64,000 nt of DNA. It comes from Janthinobacterium sp. GTDB lineage: Bacteria; Pseudomonadota; Gammaproteobacteria; Burkholderiales; Burkholderiaceae_D. The stretch covers positions 1-64,000 of the forward strand of contig PKWL01000011.1 of assembly GCA_003133225.1 (NCBI GenBank), written 5' to 3'. Both the position numbers and the translations under genes were made by a program. Positions 41,373 to 52,100 of this stretch are shown here, in pieces; positions within the stretch are counted from its first letter, which is position 1; every line of letters starts with the position of its first letter. The notes beneath the pieces are model-generated. The model was given only the letters and a program-made list of their open reading frames with translations, was not told the DNA's origin and searched no databases.

Positions 41373-41965
41373 ATGGATATTTTCGGCGTGTGACGTTGCG
41401 ATTACTGGTATTTATAGGAGGTACTTGGGATGAAGATTATATCTTGGCGAAATCATCTGCCGGCGGGTAACTGTACAAAACGGACGTGGTTTTTGGGTAT
41501 CCTTGATTGTCATGCGGGGAGTTCTCCTTGAAGGCAAAGTAGTACTTCCACCTCGCTATTTGGCGTGCGGTACCTCTGCTTGCCTTTTTCGCCAAACACT
41601 CTGCGCTTTAACTCCGCCTTGTTCATCCAAAGGAACGGATTTCATAAGAGCTGATTTAACGCATCGAGAGCGTAACGGCCGGAGCTTTTGTCCTCAGATT
41701 CTGGGCAACAACCGAGAGCCACTCCTGTGACATGCCCAAAATGACAGAGTACCGAGAAGGCCCATTTTTGGCACGAATGTTTTTTCTGATTTTTAGCTTA
41801 TCCGCCGGGCATATGTTTGCCAGAGTCTTCAATCACGCATCATTAGGATTTCCTCCTGCCCTGACCAAGCGAAGTGCATGTGAAGTGATTTTTCCGTACT
41901 GGGTTTCCGCCCTATGGCCACCTTATTGAAAATTTAATTTTAGTTCGCGCTGGGCAGCAGAGAGC
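41373..41965. other. Stretch without a recognised gene
   Basis: Two short plus-strand frames (41503-41730 and 41732-41929) are open but have no initiation signals or recognisable products. Nothing else was noticed. Confidence 0.4.
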
Positions 41966-44900
41966 TCAGGCCGCCGCCCGCAGCCGAACTTCCGCCAGCA
42001 CTTTCACCAGTTGGTCAACTTTTGCCGAGGTAAATACGCCTTCCGGCCCCTGTGGATTAATGTCGGTGAACGGGGATTCGTAGAGCCTGTCTGGTTCCAT
42101 GACCCCGTTCTCGGTCAGGTACTCCACCACCAGTTTAACGAATTCAATCTGGTTCGCGTTTGGCGAAGTGCCTATAACAAACTGACTGAGCGCTTCTGTT
42201 GCGGCCGTCCGGTCCAACCCGACAAGCGAACGAATAAATATGCCCAAGCCATGACTTTGTTCGCTAGCTTGGTCGATGAGTTCCTGAGAGCCTCCAGCAT
42301 CGACCAGCATTCGCTCCAACTCAGCAAGGTCAAATGCCGTAAGGGGTTGATTCCGTCGAAGACGTTGTAGCGAAACGTGGCTTTCGTGTGCCTTGAGAAA
42401 TTGCCTTGCCTTCACCTTGAACTTCGCCAAATCCATGCCGGTCCCAACTTCTGGCAGCGCAATCGTTGTTTCATCACCGAGTTCATCTACGAAATCTGTG
42501 TATACAATTTTCCGCTTGGCTCTCTCTATCAGCTTCACCAGCGCACGTAGGCGTTTGCGGGCTGTTTCCAACATGCCGAGCGTGACGTCCTCCCACCATT
42601 CCTCGCCCGCGACAGCCTGAATCAACACCATCTGTGCTTTAATTGCCGGGACGCTTTCCTGTTCTTCCAATGCACTGGCGATGGCGCGAATCTGGTCGCG
42701 CAGGCCGGCGAAATCCGGCCTGGCTTCAAGGATGGATAGCTGGGTGCGCAACACCAATAAATCGAAGCGCTTGGCATCCTCGTCCTCGTCCGTCAGTTCA
42801 GTGGGCAGCCCCGCGACGTTCTGTGCAAGTTCAGCAAACTGGTCTGGTCCAAGCGCATCCCAGGCCTCCGCTTTGGCGTATTTTTCCACCAGCCGGCGCT
42901 TGGGCCGAACAACAAAATTATCGATATTCATGGCGACAACCTGAGACCAAAGAAAATCATGCGTTTCCTTGTTTAGGCCGGCCTCATCTTTATCGGCGAA
43001 CTCCTTGCGCTGGTCCAATCCGGCAATCAGCTGCAGTCTGGCTTTGAACAATCGAGTGCCCAACGGCTCGCTTGCGGCACCGTCTGAGGCGGCCATCTTT
43101 TGGCTGAAAAACTCAAGATTCTGGCAGTAGTCGAACAAATAGAAGAACGCCTTGTTCATGCCAGGGGCGAAGAGGTTCGGGCACAAGCGCGTGCCGCGGC
43201 CAAGCATCTGCCAGAATTTGGTCTTGGAACGTACCGCCTTGAAGAAGACCAAATTCAACACTTCCGGTACGTCAATGCCGGTATCGAGCATGTCGACTGA
43301 GATGGCGATATGCGGTGACTTGTCTTTGCTGGAGAAGCTGTCAATTAGGGTCTGCGCATAGACTGTCTTGTGGGTGATGACTCGCGCAAACTCACCTTTG
43401 TAGTTGGGGTAGTTGATATTGAATCGCTCGGCGATAAACTCAGCGTGGGCGTTGTTCTTGGCGAAAACGATGGTCTTGCCGAGCCGGTCACCACCGGCGA
43501 CTTTCTGTCCGCGCGTCATGACGTGCGCCAGCACCTTATCCACGGTGTCCGTATTGAACAACCATTTGTTCATCGCAGCAGGGTCGACCTGGTCGGGAAT
43601 TATGCCCTCCTCATCCCACTCCAATGCATCCCATTGCTCTTGTTCATCATCCGACAGGTCGTCGTACTTGATGCCTTCTCGTTGAAATTTTAGCGGTACC
43701 GAGACCGCTTTGGGTGGCACCAAGTAGCCATCGGCCACTGCGTCATCAAGTGAGAAAGCGTCGGTTGGTACGCCGCTTTCAAGGTCGAAGAGTCCATACG
43801 TATTGCGGTCAATCTCATCCTTTGGAGTGGCGGTAAGCCCCACTAGCAGGGAATCGAAATACTCGAAGATGGCACGATATTTTTGATAAATCGAGCGGTG
43901 CGCCTCATCAATGACGATGAGGTCGAAATGTCCCACACCAAACCGGCGCTGCCCGTTGCTCGCTTCATCAATCAGACCCATCATTGTCGGATAGGTTGAG
44001 AGAAATACCCGCCCTTCGGCGCTCTTGTCTGTGACCAGATTGACCGGCGAGGAATCAGGCAAGTGTTTCTTAAATGCCTTCACCGCCTGATTAACCAGTG
44101 CCACGCGGTCCGCGAGGAAGAGCACCCGCTTGGCCCAGTTGCAACGTATGAGCAGGTCCGCCAGCGCAATCACCGTGCGCGTCTTGCCAGCGCCGGTCGC
44201 CATCACCACCAGTGCTTTACGCTGGATATCGACCTCGAAGGTTTCACCAATCCGGCGCACGGCTCGGGTCTGGTAATAGCGTTCAATGATGGCGGCATTT
44301 ATCGCCGCGTCAGCCAGTTTCTTTCGAGTGGCGCGACGCTGAATCATCAGTTCCAGCTCTTGCTTTTTGAAGAACCCCTGGACTGCGCGCGGTGGATAAC
44401 TTGCATCGTCCCACAGCCAATGCTCATAGCCGTTGGAACAGAAAATCACGGGACGCTGACCGTACTGCGCCTCAAGACAATCAGCATAGAGTTTGGCTTG
44501 CTGCTGTCCGACCTTGGCGTCCTTCTTGGTGCGCTTGGCCTCGACAAGACCGAGCGGCTTGCCGTCGTCGCCCCAAAGCACGTAATCGACAAAGCCCTTG
44601 CCCTCATTGTTGGGCATGCCTGTGACTTCGATTTCGAAATTTTTCTTTGCCTCCAGCTCCCACCCAGCTTCTTTCAAGAGCAAGTCGATGAAATAGTCGC
44701 GTGTTTCGGCTTCGGAGTAGTCGTGGGTATCGGGCTGGGCGGAATTGGCTTTCTTGGCAGCAGCGAATTCCTCCCGTACTTTCCGCAGCTCTTCATTGAG
44801 CGCTGCCTTATCGGAAAGCAAGGCGGAAAGCTTCTCATCGCGCTCGTGCAGTTCGCCTTCCAATTTTTTTAATTGGTCCAGTGTCTGCGGCGGAACCGTA

Positions 44901-45343
44901 GGCTGACCGAGAGAGAACTTTGGCAATAGGTCGGATGAGAACCGTAGACTCGGGTCCGGGCGATTTTTTTGGCCGTAGGTGCGTGTCACCCAAAAGCAGA
45001 TATGGAACAATTCTCGCGTTGCCACCAGTGCGTCTGCGGGCATGACCTTGCGAGTGCTATGAACCGCCAGATTGCCAAGGTCCTTGATGAGCTTGGCTTT
45101 GGCGAACAAGGCGTCGCCGACGACTTGCCGAAAACTTGGCTCGTGGATGAGGGCGCTCAGGTTGTCTTGATACGGCAAATGAAGCGACTTGTCGTGCTTG
45201 TAGAGCCACGCCACCGTAAGTTCCAGGGTGCGTCGGGCGTAAAAGCAAGATGTCCGCGCATCGATATTCGCCATCCCTTCCGCCCTTATTGCGGCCTCAT
45301 AGAAAAGAGACCACTCGGACTGAAGGAATGCGAAATTGCTCAT
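41966..45343 (-). CDS. hsdR: Type I restriction endonuclease, R subunit
   Basis: The 1125-residue protein is the translocating and cutting subunit of a type I system. The N-terminus (1-130) resembles DUF4145 and is followed by a coiled coil. The nuclease domain has GFVDYVLWGDDGKPLGLVEAKRT spread over 250-272, with Asp 253, Glu 268 and Lys 270. The motor has Walker A MATGAGKT (381-388), DEAH (479-482) and a helicase C-domain with GRGTRLCP. All key residues are intact. Its ATG abuts the hsdS stop codon (TAA then ATG at 45343). The DUF4145 start is typical of EcoEI-like R subunits. Confidence 0.95.
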   Translation of the reverse strand: MSNFAFLQSEWSLFYEAAIRAEGMANIDARTSCFYARRTLELTVAWLYKHDKSLHLPYQDNLSALIHEPSFRQVVGDALFAKAKLIKDLGNLAVHSTRKVMPADALVATRELFHICFWVTRTYGQKNRPDPSLRFSSDLLPKFSLGQPTVPPQTLDQLKKLEGELHERDEKLSALLSDKAALNEELRKVREEFAAAKKANSAQPDTHDYSEAETRDYFIDLLLKEAGWELEAKKNFEIEVTGMPNNEGKGFVDYVLWGDDGKPLGLVEAKRTKKDAKVGQQQAKLYADCLEAQYGQRPVIFCSNGYEHWLWDDASYPPRAVQGFFKKQELELMIQRRATRKKLADAAINAAIIERYYQTRAVRRIGETFEVDIQRKALVVMATGAGKTRTVIALADLLIRCNWAKRVLFLADRVALVNQAVKAFKKHLPDSSPVNLVTDKSAEGRVFLSTYPTMMGLIDEASNGQRRFGVGHFDLIVIDEAHRSIYQKYRAIFEYFDSLLVGLTATPKDEIDRNTYGLFDLESGVPTDAFSLDDAVADGYLVPPKAVSVPLKFQREGIKYDDLSDDEQEQWDALEWDEEGIIPDQVDPAAMNKWLFNTDTVDKVLAHVMTRGQKVAGGDRLGKTIVFAKNNAHAEFIAERFNINYPNYKGEFARVITHKTVYAQTLIDSFSSKDKSPHIAISVDMLDTGIDVPEVLNLVFFKAVRSKTKFWQMLGRGTRLCPNLFAPGMNKAFFYLFDYCQNLEFFSQKMAASDGAASEPLGTRLFKARLQLIAGLDQRKEFADKDEAGLNKETHDFLWSQVVAMNIDNFVVRPKRRLVEKYAKAEAWDALGPDQFAELAQNVAGLPTELTDEDEDAKRFDLLVLRTQLSILEARPDFAGLRDQIRAIASALEEQESVPAIKAQMVLIQAVAGEEWWEDVTLGMLETARKRLRALVKLIERAKRKIVYTDFVDELGDETTIALPEVGTGMDLAKFKVKARQFLKAHESHVSLQRLRRNQPLTAFDLAELERMLVDAGGSQELIDQASEQSHGLGIFIRSLVGLDRTAATEALSQFVIGTSPNANQIEFVKLVVEYLTENGVMEPDRLYESPFTDINPQGPEGVFTSAKVDQLVKVLAEVRLRAAA

Positions 45344-46540
45344 TTAGAGTTTTCCATTGAAAGCCTGGTGTTGGAGAGAGGCGAAGAGAGTGTCAAGTTC
45401 GGTGGCAGCGGCAATGTTGGCAGATTTTGTTTTTTGCAACGACTTTAGTCGAACTTCAAATTTACGTTGCAAATCCATCGGCACCAAAGGCACGGGCATC
45501 GCTTTAATGATTCCCATATTGAGCCCGTCCATGATGGCACCCTTTGCCGTCTGGGCCAGATATTTTCGTGCAATTGGATGCATTAAGAAATATGCGTGCA
45601 AAAAACCAGGTAAGCATTTTTTCGTGTCGAGCGTAATACAGCAAATATGCTTGGTGTTGATGGCTGCAGGAATATCAGCAGGAACAACGGCACATCTACC
45701 GCAGGTCCCCATGATGGTTATTAACACGTCACCAGGCTGGACCGTGTAGCGTTTCAATTCTCGATATTTTTCTGGCGATATGAATCGGCGCCCCCGCCAG
45801 CGAAATTCATTGTGAACAGCGTTGTCAATCCCCAAGACCACCACACCTTCTTTTACGAATTCGCTATGTAAGAGTTGGCTTCCAAAGGGGCCTGTTCGGA
45901 TACTCCCTTTGCTTGCGTCAGCTATGTCCGCAACACTGGAGATGGCCCAGTCGTTACCCTCAACATCCCCAAACATCTCAACAAAAATCGACAGCGTGAG
46001 GCTATCCAGTTGCGCCAAGGCTTCCCGCCGCTTGGCTCTGAGCGCATCGGCTTGGTCCAGAATGGCGGCAATGCGGCGTTGTTCTTGAATCGGTTGGATG
46101 CGAATAACTAAGTCTTTAACAATTCCTTGATTAATGTTAGGTTGAGCTCCACCAACCCCCATGGCAATAATCGAAGGGACTTGATTCGCAATCGCGTAAT
46201 ATAGGTAGCGTGTATCAGCGATTTTTGGGTCAGGGACAATGTGACAAACTGCTTGGTTTGTAGTGGCCTCCACCCCTAGAATTGCAAGACGACCAACGGT
46301 AGCTCCATACATCGCAAGCAATATTGCCCCGGACGGCACCAACTTGACGCTTGTTTCTTTTAGGGCAGTTGTTGTGACGTGCTCTTCTGTGCTCGTGATT
46401 ATACCTTCCCGAAGTTCACCAGATTTTACCCAAGGAATACTGCCACTCTCGTAATAACGGTCCATTTGGCTCCGCGAGGGGGTGCTCCCGCTCCCAGTTT
46501 TACAAAAATCTGCTAGGCGCATCGTCTGAAATCCGGTCAT
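45344..46540 (-). CDS. hsdS: Type I restriction specificity subunit
   Basis: The 398-residue protein has two target recognition domains separated by conserved helices: PSRSQMDRYYESGSIPWVKS and GAILLAMYGATVGRLAILG in the first, SIRTGPFGSQLLHSEFVKEG in the second. The spacer helices are IQEQRRIAAILDQADALRAK (middle) and ELDTLFASLQHQAFNGKL (end). It defines the DNA sequence recognised by the methylase and nuclease. The start overlaps the hsdM stop by 4 bases (46537-46540), and the gene is complete. The recognition sequence cannot be read from this. Confidence 0.94.
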   Translation of the reverse strand: MTGFQTMRLADFCKTGSGSTPSRSQMDRYYESGSIPWVKSGELREGIITSTEEHVTTTALKETSVKLVPSGAILLAMYGATVGRLAILGVEATTNQAVCHIVPDPKIADTRYLYYAIANQVPSIIAMGVGGAQPNINQGIVKDLVIRIQPIQEQRRIAAILDQADALRAKRREALAQLDSLTLSIFVEMFGDVEGNDWAISSVADIADASKGSIRTGPFGSQLLHSEFVKEGVVVLGIDNAVHNEFRWRGRRFISPEKYRELKRYTVQPGDVLITIMGTCGRCAVVPADIPAAINTKHICCITLDTKKCLPGFLHAYFLMHPIARKYLAQTAKGAIMDGLNMGIIKAMPVPLVPMDLQRKFEVRLKSLQKTKSANIAAATELDTLFASLQHQAFNGKL

Positions 46541-48075
46541 CCAAGTATTCCCTCAAGCTCTTCCATCCCCGCTTGAATCTCAGCCTCCAATTTGGCAAGC
46601 TTCGCAAGAATTTTCTTCGGCGGCAAATGCTCCACCACATCGTGTATAACCTCCTTGTAGCGGTTGATTGAAAGGTCGTAGCCATTGGTGGCAATGTCAG
46701 CCTTAGGCACACAGAAGCTCTGCTCGGTGCGCGGGCGTTTCAATTCGGCAGAGTCACGCTGTCCCCAACGCAAGAGTACGTCAGGCAGGTTGTTTTTGGT
46801 ATGGTTGGCTTCATTGAGCACTTGAGTTGGCGTCACTCCCAGCTTTTCTTCTGGCAGCAGCGGTTGGCGTTTGTCGTCAAGGCTCCATCCGTCGGCCAAC
46901 ATATCGTAGAACCAAACGTGGTCGGTGCCACCGGAGTTGGTCTTTGTGAACAGCAAAATTGCGGTAGAGACCCCCGCATAGGGTTTGAACGCTCCGGCGG
47001 GTAACGAAATAACTGCATCAAGCTTTTGGTCCTCGACAATCATTTGGCGCAGCGCCTTGTGCGCATTGGAGGAGCCAAATAGCACTCCGTCCGGCACAAT
47101 AACGGCAGCCCGGCCACCCGGCTTCAGAAGGCGTAAGAACAAGGCTAGGAACAACAGCTCAGTCTTTTTCGTTTTGACGATTTCCAGCAGGTCTTTGGCG
47201 GTATTTTCATAATCAAGTGAGCCGGCGAACGGCGGATTGGCGAGGATAAGGGAATACCTTTCCTCGTCGCCGGCGTGGTCCTGCGCCAGAGAATCCTTGT
47301 AGCTGATGTCTGGATTGTCGACGCCGTGCAGAGCCATGTTCATGCTGCCAATTCGAAGCATGGTATTGTCGAAATCGTATCCGTGGAACATGCCATGGTG
47401 GAAGTGCTCACGCGACTCAGGGTTGCGCAGAATTTCCGGGTACTGCTCACGTAAGTACTCGCCGGCAGCTACCAGGAAGCCGCAGGTCCCGCTCGCCGGG
47501 TCACAGATGACGTCCTTGGCGGTTGGGGCCGTCAACTCCACCATGAGCCGGATAATGTGGCGTGGGGTCCGGAACTGTCCGTTCGCCCCCGCGCTCGCAA
47601 TCTTGCCCAGCATGTATTCGTAGAGGTCGCCCTTTGTATCACGGTCCTCCATCGGCACATGGTCGAGCATGTCCACGACTTTAGCCAGCAACGCTGGCGT
47701 AGGGATGGTAAAACGGGCATCCTTCATGTGATGCGCGTAGGTCGAGCCATCGTCATTCATTGTGCGCAGGAAAGGGAAAACGTGCTCGGCAACCACTGTG
47801 TACATTTCGGATGCCGCCAGGTTCTTGAAGCGCGACCAGCGCAAAGTCTCGAAATCCTGACCTTTGGCGTCTTGACCAACAGGGAAGATGCGGCGCTCCA
47901 TCGGTTTTCCGAGGCGCACGGACTTGTTCTCTTCCAGCGTATGCAGGTCGTCCAGGCGGCGCAGGAACAGTAGGTAGGTGATTTGCTCCATCACCTCCAT
48001 TGGGTTTGAGATGCCACCGGTCCAGAAGGCGTTCCAGATGGAGTCGATTTGGCTACGTAATTCGCCAGTCAGCAT
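46537..48075 (-). CDS. hsdM: Type I restriction DNA methyltransferase, M subunit
   Basis: This 512-residue N6-adenine methyltransferase has the HsdM N-terminal helical domain (LRSQIDSIWNAFWTGGISNP), motif I CDPASGTCGF (191-200) and the catalytic NPPF (280-283). With HsdS it forms the host-protecting methylase, and with HsdR the restriction complex. It is the first gene of the hsdM-hsdS-hsdR operon. The upstream 480 bases are free of genes and contain the promoter. Length and motifs are normal for the family. Confidence 0.96.
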   Translation of the reverse strand: MLTGELRSQIDSIWNAFWTGGISNPMEVMEQITYLLFLRRLDDLHTLEENKSVRLGKPMERRIFPVGQDAKGQDFETLRWSRFKNLAASEMYTVVAEHVFPFLRTMNDDGSTYAHHMKDARFTIPTPALLAKVVDMLDHVPMEDRDTKGDLYEYMLGKIASAGANGQFRTPRHIIRLMVELTAPTAKDVICDPASGTCGFLVAAGEYLREQYPEILRNPESREHFHHGMFHGYDFDNTMLRIGSMNMALHGVDNPDISYKDSLAQDHAGDEERYSLILANPPFAGSLDYENTAKDLLEIVKTKKTELLFLALFLRLLKPGGRAAVIVPDGVLFGSSNAHKALRQMIVEDQKLDAVISLPAGAFKPYAGVSTAILLFTKTNSGGTDHVWFYDMLADGWSLDDKRQPLLPEEKLGVTPTQVLNEANHTKNNLPDVLLRWGQRDSAELKRPRTEQSFCVPKADIATNGYDLSINRYKEVIHDVVEHLPPKKILAKLAKLEAEIQAGMEELEGILG

Positions 48076-48544
48076 GTTCAGTTCCTAGTTCTGTTCGTTT
48101 AACGCAAAAAGTGCGAGAGGCAGCTCGCGACTATAGCGCCGTACTGGCATGTGCTGCAATGCAATCGGGAGTTTGACGCGAGATTTGCTGGACAGTGGAG
48201 CGTCTCAGCTGCAAAGTGAACCCGATGTCTAGTGAAATGCGAAATTGCGCGCCCTAAATAGTTATTTTACTGCAACATAAAGTACAATCGGAATTTATAA
48301 AAATAACGGCCAAAATTACAACGCTCATTCATGACGGGCACGTTTTTGAATGTGCGTTGCTGACGTGAAAGACATGCACTAGGTGGTTGGTCCAGCCAAG
48401 TACGAGAACGTCCGTGAGTACCTCTAAGTTGATTTTGCGGGCAGTCACCGGGTCGAAAAGCTGAAGCCGGCTGAAACCGGCCAGCGAGACCGGCAGCGGC
48501 CAGAGCGGCGAAGATGAGGAAAAGCGGCTACGAGATTTTGTTGA
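48076..48544. other. Promoter region of the hsd operon and spacer
   Basis: No gene is visible. The region around 48240-48330 is AT-rich. The segment 48440-48540 (GGCTGAAACCGGCC and similar) may be decayed upstream sequence of the old hsdR copy that follows. Confidence 0.35.
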
Positions 48545-48844
48545 CAGGATGACCTGTTCGCCGGCGAGCTGACGGAGGCCGACTTTATTGGCTACGTAAA
48601 GACGATGGAGAGCAAGCTTCTGGAAAACGAGCAGTTGGCCGAACAGGCTGCCAATAACTCGGAGGAGCAATTCTCTCTTGGCGATTTTAAGGACATCTTC
48701 TCGAACACTGTGATTGATGGCATGGAAGCGCATAACAGCATCGCCAAACAGTTGTTGTCGGATGAGCGGATATTTGCAGCGATACAGGGAATGATGGCGG
48801 CGGCTGTTTATAAGGCGTTTAATGAACAACGCCCTGCAACCTAA
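48545..48844 (+). pseudogene. hsdR: 3' remnant of a second, unrelated hsdR
   Basis: The frame begins directly after a TGA and has no start. It reads ELTEADFIGYVKTMESKLLE, then NEQLAEQAANNSEEQFSLGD and DERIFAAIQGMMAAAVYKAF. The AANNSEEQF....F element is the conserved C-terminal end of EcoR124I-like R subunits, where it joins the methylase. It is on the opposite strand to the intact operon, and the intact HsdR ends differently, so this is a relic of another type I system. Confidence 0.8.
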
Positions 48845-49113
48845 CAAAGAGTGGCTTTCGAGAAAAGCCGAACACACCAGGAGCCTCCCGGTAGTTAAAG
48901 CTCAGACTTCGCCGACTGAAAAGTCGGCGAAACATGGGTTCTGCGCTAAATCACATTCATCGCAAAGTTAAAAGCGGCCCGGCGAAATGCAACACCAACC
49001 TCAACCAGCGTGTCAAAGCCGACCGCCTAAAACCAGGTTATTTTAACATTGTGATAGAGACTAAAATCGCATATAAATTATGCTAGAGAAAATTTTGTCT
49101 GACTAAAACTTAT

Positions 49114-52100
49114 ATGACAAACAACGAAACGAATTCTGCGGATGTAGATAAAACCGCTTGCAAGGTAATTGACAGAATTCCGAATGGTGTTCATTTGTAC
49201 CGCATTCGCGACGCGCTCCGCAACGGCCATGCCGCCGTCATGGTTGGGTCCGGGTTTAGTTTCAATGCGGAACACGGAAACCGGCTCTTGACCTGGGCCG
49301 GGCTGATGGGTGAGTTGTTGACGGACCTATATCCGGATAGCAGCGGACGCGAACTGGCGTTGCAGCGATTTGGAGGAACAAGTGGCATGCTGCGTTTGGC
49401 GGAGGAGTACTCAGTCGTCCTTGGTCGCGCCCATCTCGACGCACGAATTCATCAACTACTGCCCGATGTTGGTATTACTGCCCCTGGGGAGTTACATACC
49501 CAGCTTCTATCTCTGCCGTGGGTAGACGTTTACACGACAAACTACGACACGCTACTTGAGCGCGCCTTGGAAGTAGACCGAAAAAAACTGAAGCCGAAAA
49601 TTGTCCGCCGATATCAAATCGTCTTAGCTGCCAATCACGTACCGTTCTCTAGAAGCAACGGGCGGCCGCGAGTGGTAAAGCTTCATGGAAGTCTGCGTAC
49701 TGGTTCGCCACTAATCCTTACGGAAGAGGATTATCGACGCTATCCAACCCGATTCGCCCCATTCGTGAGCATGGTGCAACAGTCGATGTTGGAGAATGTT
49801 TTTTGCGTAATTGGTTTTTCCGGCGACGACCCAAATTTCCTGCAATGGACAGGATGGGTTCGTGACCGGCTTGGCGACCAAACTCCGCCTATCTATCTAG
49901 TAACACTAGAGCCAGTTTCTGAAGGACAGCGACTCATTCTAGAGCGAAGAAGTATTTTCCCAATACCAATTGCTGAGTTGGGACGGGTTGAAAATAAAAT
50001 CGACTATGCCGTAGCGCTAAACAAGCTGTTTGCCTTTTGGAAAGGTGAACCACGCGTGCGAGAAGGATTGTGGCCTTATCAAGGCCTACCCGCTGCCTAT
50101 CGCGAAAAAGCCGCGGTTGAAGAACTTACTGAATGGATGCGCTTTGCCAAAAAAAATCGCCTGGAATATCCTGGCTGGCTGGTTGCACCAGAAGCCAATC
50201 GAGAGCTAGCGAAATATAAATGCGGTAACGTGTTTGTGAACATAAAGTATCGACAAAATTTCGAGCAATTGTCGCCAACTCTTCGGGTCGCATACCTCTA
50301 CGAGGTTAATTGGATAAGCGAAACCATACTCGAGCTGATTGACCCCACACAAGCACTCGACTATGAAGCAGCGCTATTGGCAAGCAGCACAAATTTTTCG
50401 TTTCCTTCAGGCCCAACGAAGGGCACGTCCGATATAGAGCCCACAAACAGTGAGTTCCAGCATATGTGGGGACGTCTCGCGTTAGCGGTCTTGCGAAACG
50501 CACGGGAACGACAAGACGTAAAGAAATTCGATGTTTGGAAGAAAAAATTGGCCGACATCTCGACCGGAACGCATGACTCAGAAATAATCTGTTCGAGTCT
50601 CTACGAGGAAACACTTAGGCAGTTAGAGGAACTCAATCGACCTGCTGCTTTTAAATTGCTCAAACATTGGTCCACAATAGACGTAGCGGCGGACCCCTAT
50701 TGGTTAGTGCGAGCGGGAGCATTATATGGAGAATTCGGTGCTGTTCGCAAAGGACTGGAACTGGTCCGAAGGGGGCTCCACAAGATTCGTGAAGTGATAC
50801 AAGCTGAAGGGGAAACAACGTTTTTTGTTTCTCGTGAGCATTGGGCGGAACGTATCATGGACGCGATGTCATCTGCCAGCCCGGAGAATGCAACTTGGCC
50901 CAGGGCACTCCCCAAACAAATTCAAACGGGTAAAGACGATTTCAACGGGAGTGTGCCGTCTCCTGAAGTTTCTTTAACAACATTGGTGCTTAGAGAGGAA
51001 TCCGCATCAACATTAGCACCTACCGAAACTACTGAAGTCTATCGTGACGGCAGCGCCCAGGACGTCGTGGGACATCCCAATCATCAAATTGGACTACTTG
51101 TTCGAGAGATATCGCGGGCCACTGCTAACTTGAATCTCAATGAAGTAGATTTTGACGACGTCGAACCGATAAACAGGGGCACAATGTCAGAGCCGTTGCC
51201 CGAGGCTTTGCACGCGGCTAGCGCATTTTGTCGGTTGGTTGAGACGGTCGCATATGTGCCTGCCTTAGGGGCACTCGGGTTGTCGGGCAACACCATGGTG
51301 AAGTGTTTTCGCATTCTTTGCATTAGCGAGCCGTTGAATAAATGCTTGCGACATTTGCTCCGCGCAAATAGTGGAGAAGCATTATCCTCGATGAAACCAC
51401 TAAGCCCCGCGAACGTTGCGCGCTTGTCAGTTGAAGATTCGCGGCAACTTTTCGAGAAGTCAATTTTATCTATTAATCAAACCCTCGGCAGGGCGTCGTC
51501 CAACTTTGACCACTCCGCCAAAACGTCAATTAAATTTTCGTTAGAGCTCGCCTCTCGCGTGCTTTTTAGGCTCATGCCTCAAGAGGCGGACAATGCAATC
51601 AAAAGCGCTATTCAATGGCATGAGAACAAGGCATTACAAAATGAGTTTAGCTTGTATGAACCATTTGCGCTATTCTTTCGACGAGCTATACGCGCTGCGT
51701 CGATTTCAATGCTTGCACTACAAATCCCACGACTGCTTACGTTAAATCCTAACCCAAGCGTTTTTTCACGTTTCCGAGAATGGCCAATAATAGTCGAGAG
51801 CTTGCCGATAGAAGCTAACTTTTTGCTTCGTGGAGTGAAATGGAGCGAAATCGTCGAGACCATTTTTTTGCAAGGCCGCGAACCATCTGAATCTACCGAC
51901 GAATCAAAAGCGTTTCATGTTGCACGTTTAGACTGGTTGTATCGAAATGGAGCGATGTCTCGTCTGCAGCAAGAGAAATTTGCGACGTTTATCTGGAGCG
52001 GAACGTCATCAGGAGCTCTCCCAAAAATTTCTGGATTCTACGTAGGAGCGGCTATGCTTTGGCCAGCGCCGTCTAAAGGCAGAACGGCGAGTATATTTAA

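Noticed and set aside
43100-45248. Plus-strand frames up to 269 codons inside hsdR
   Set aside because: They are antisense shadows of a well-supported HsdR coding sequence.
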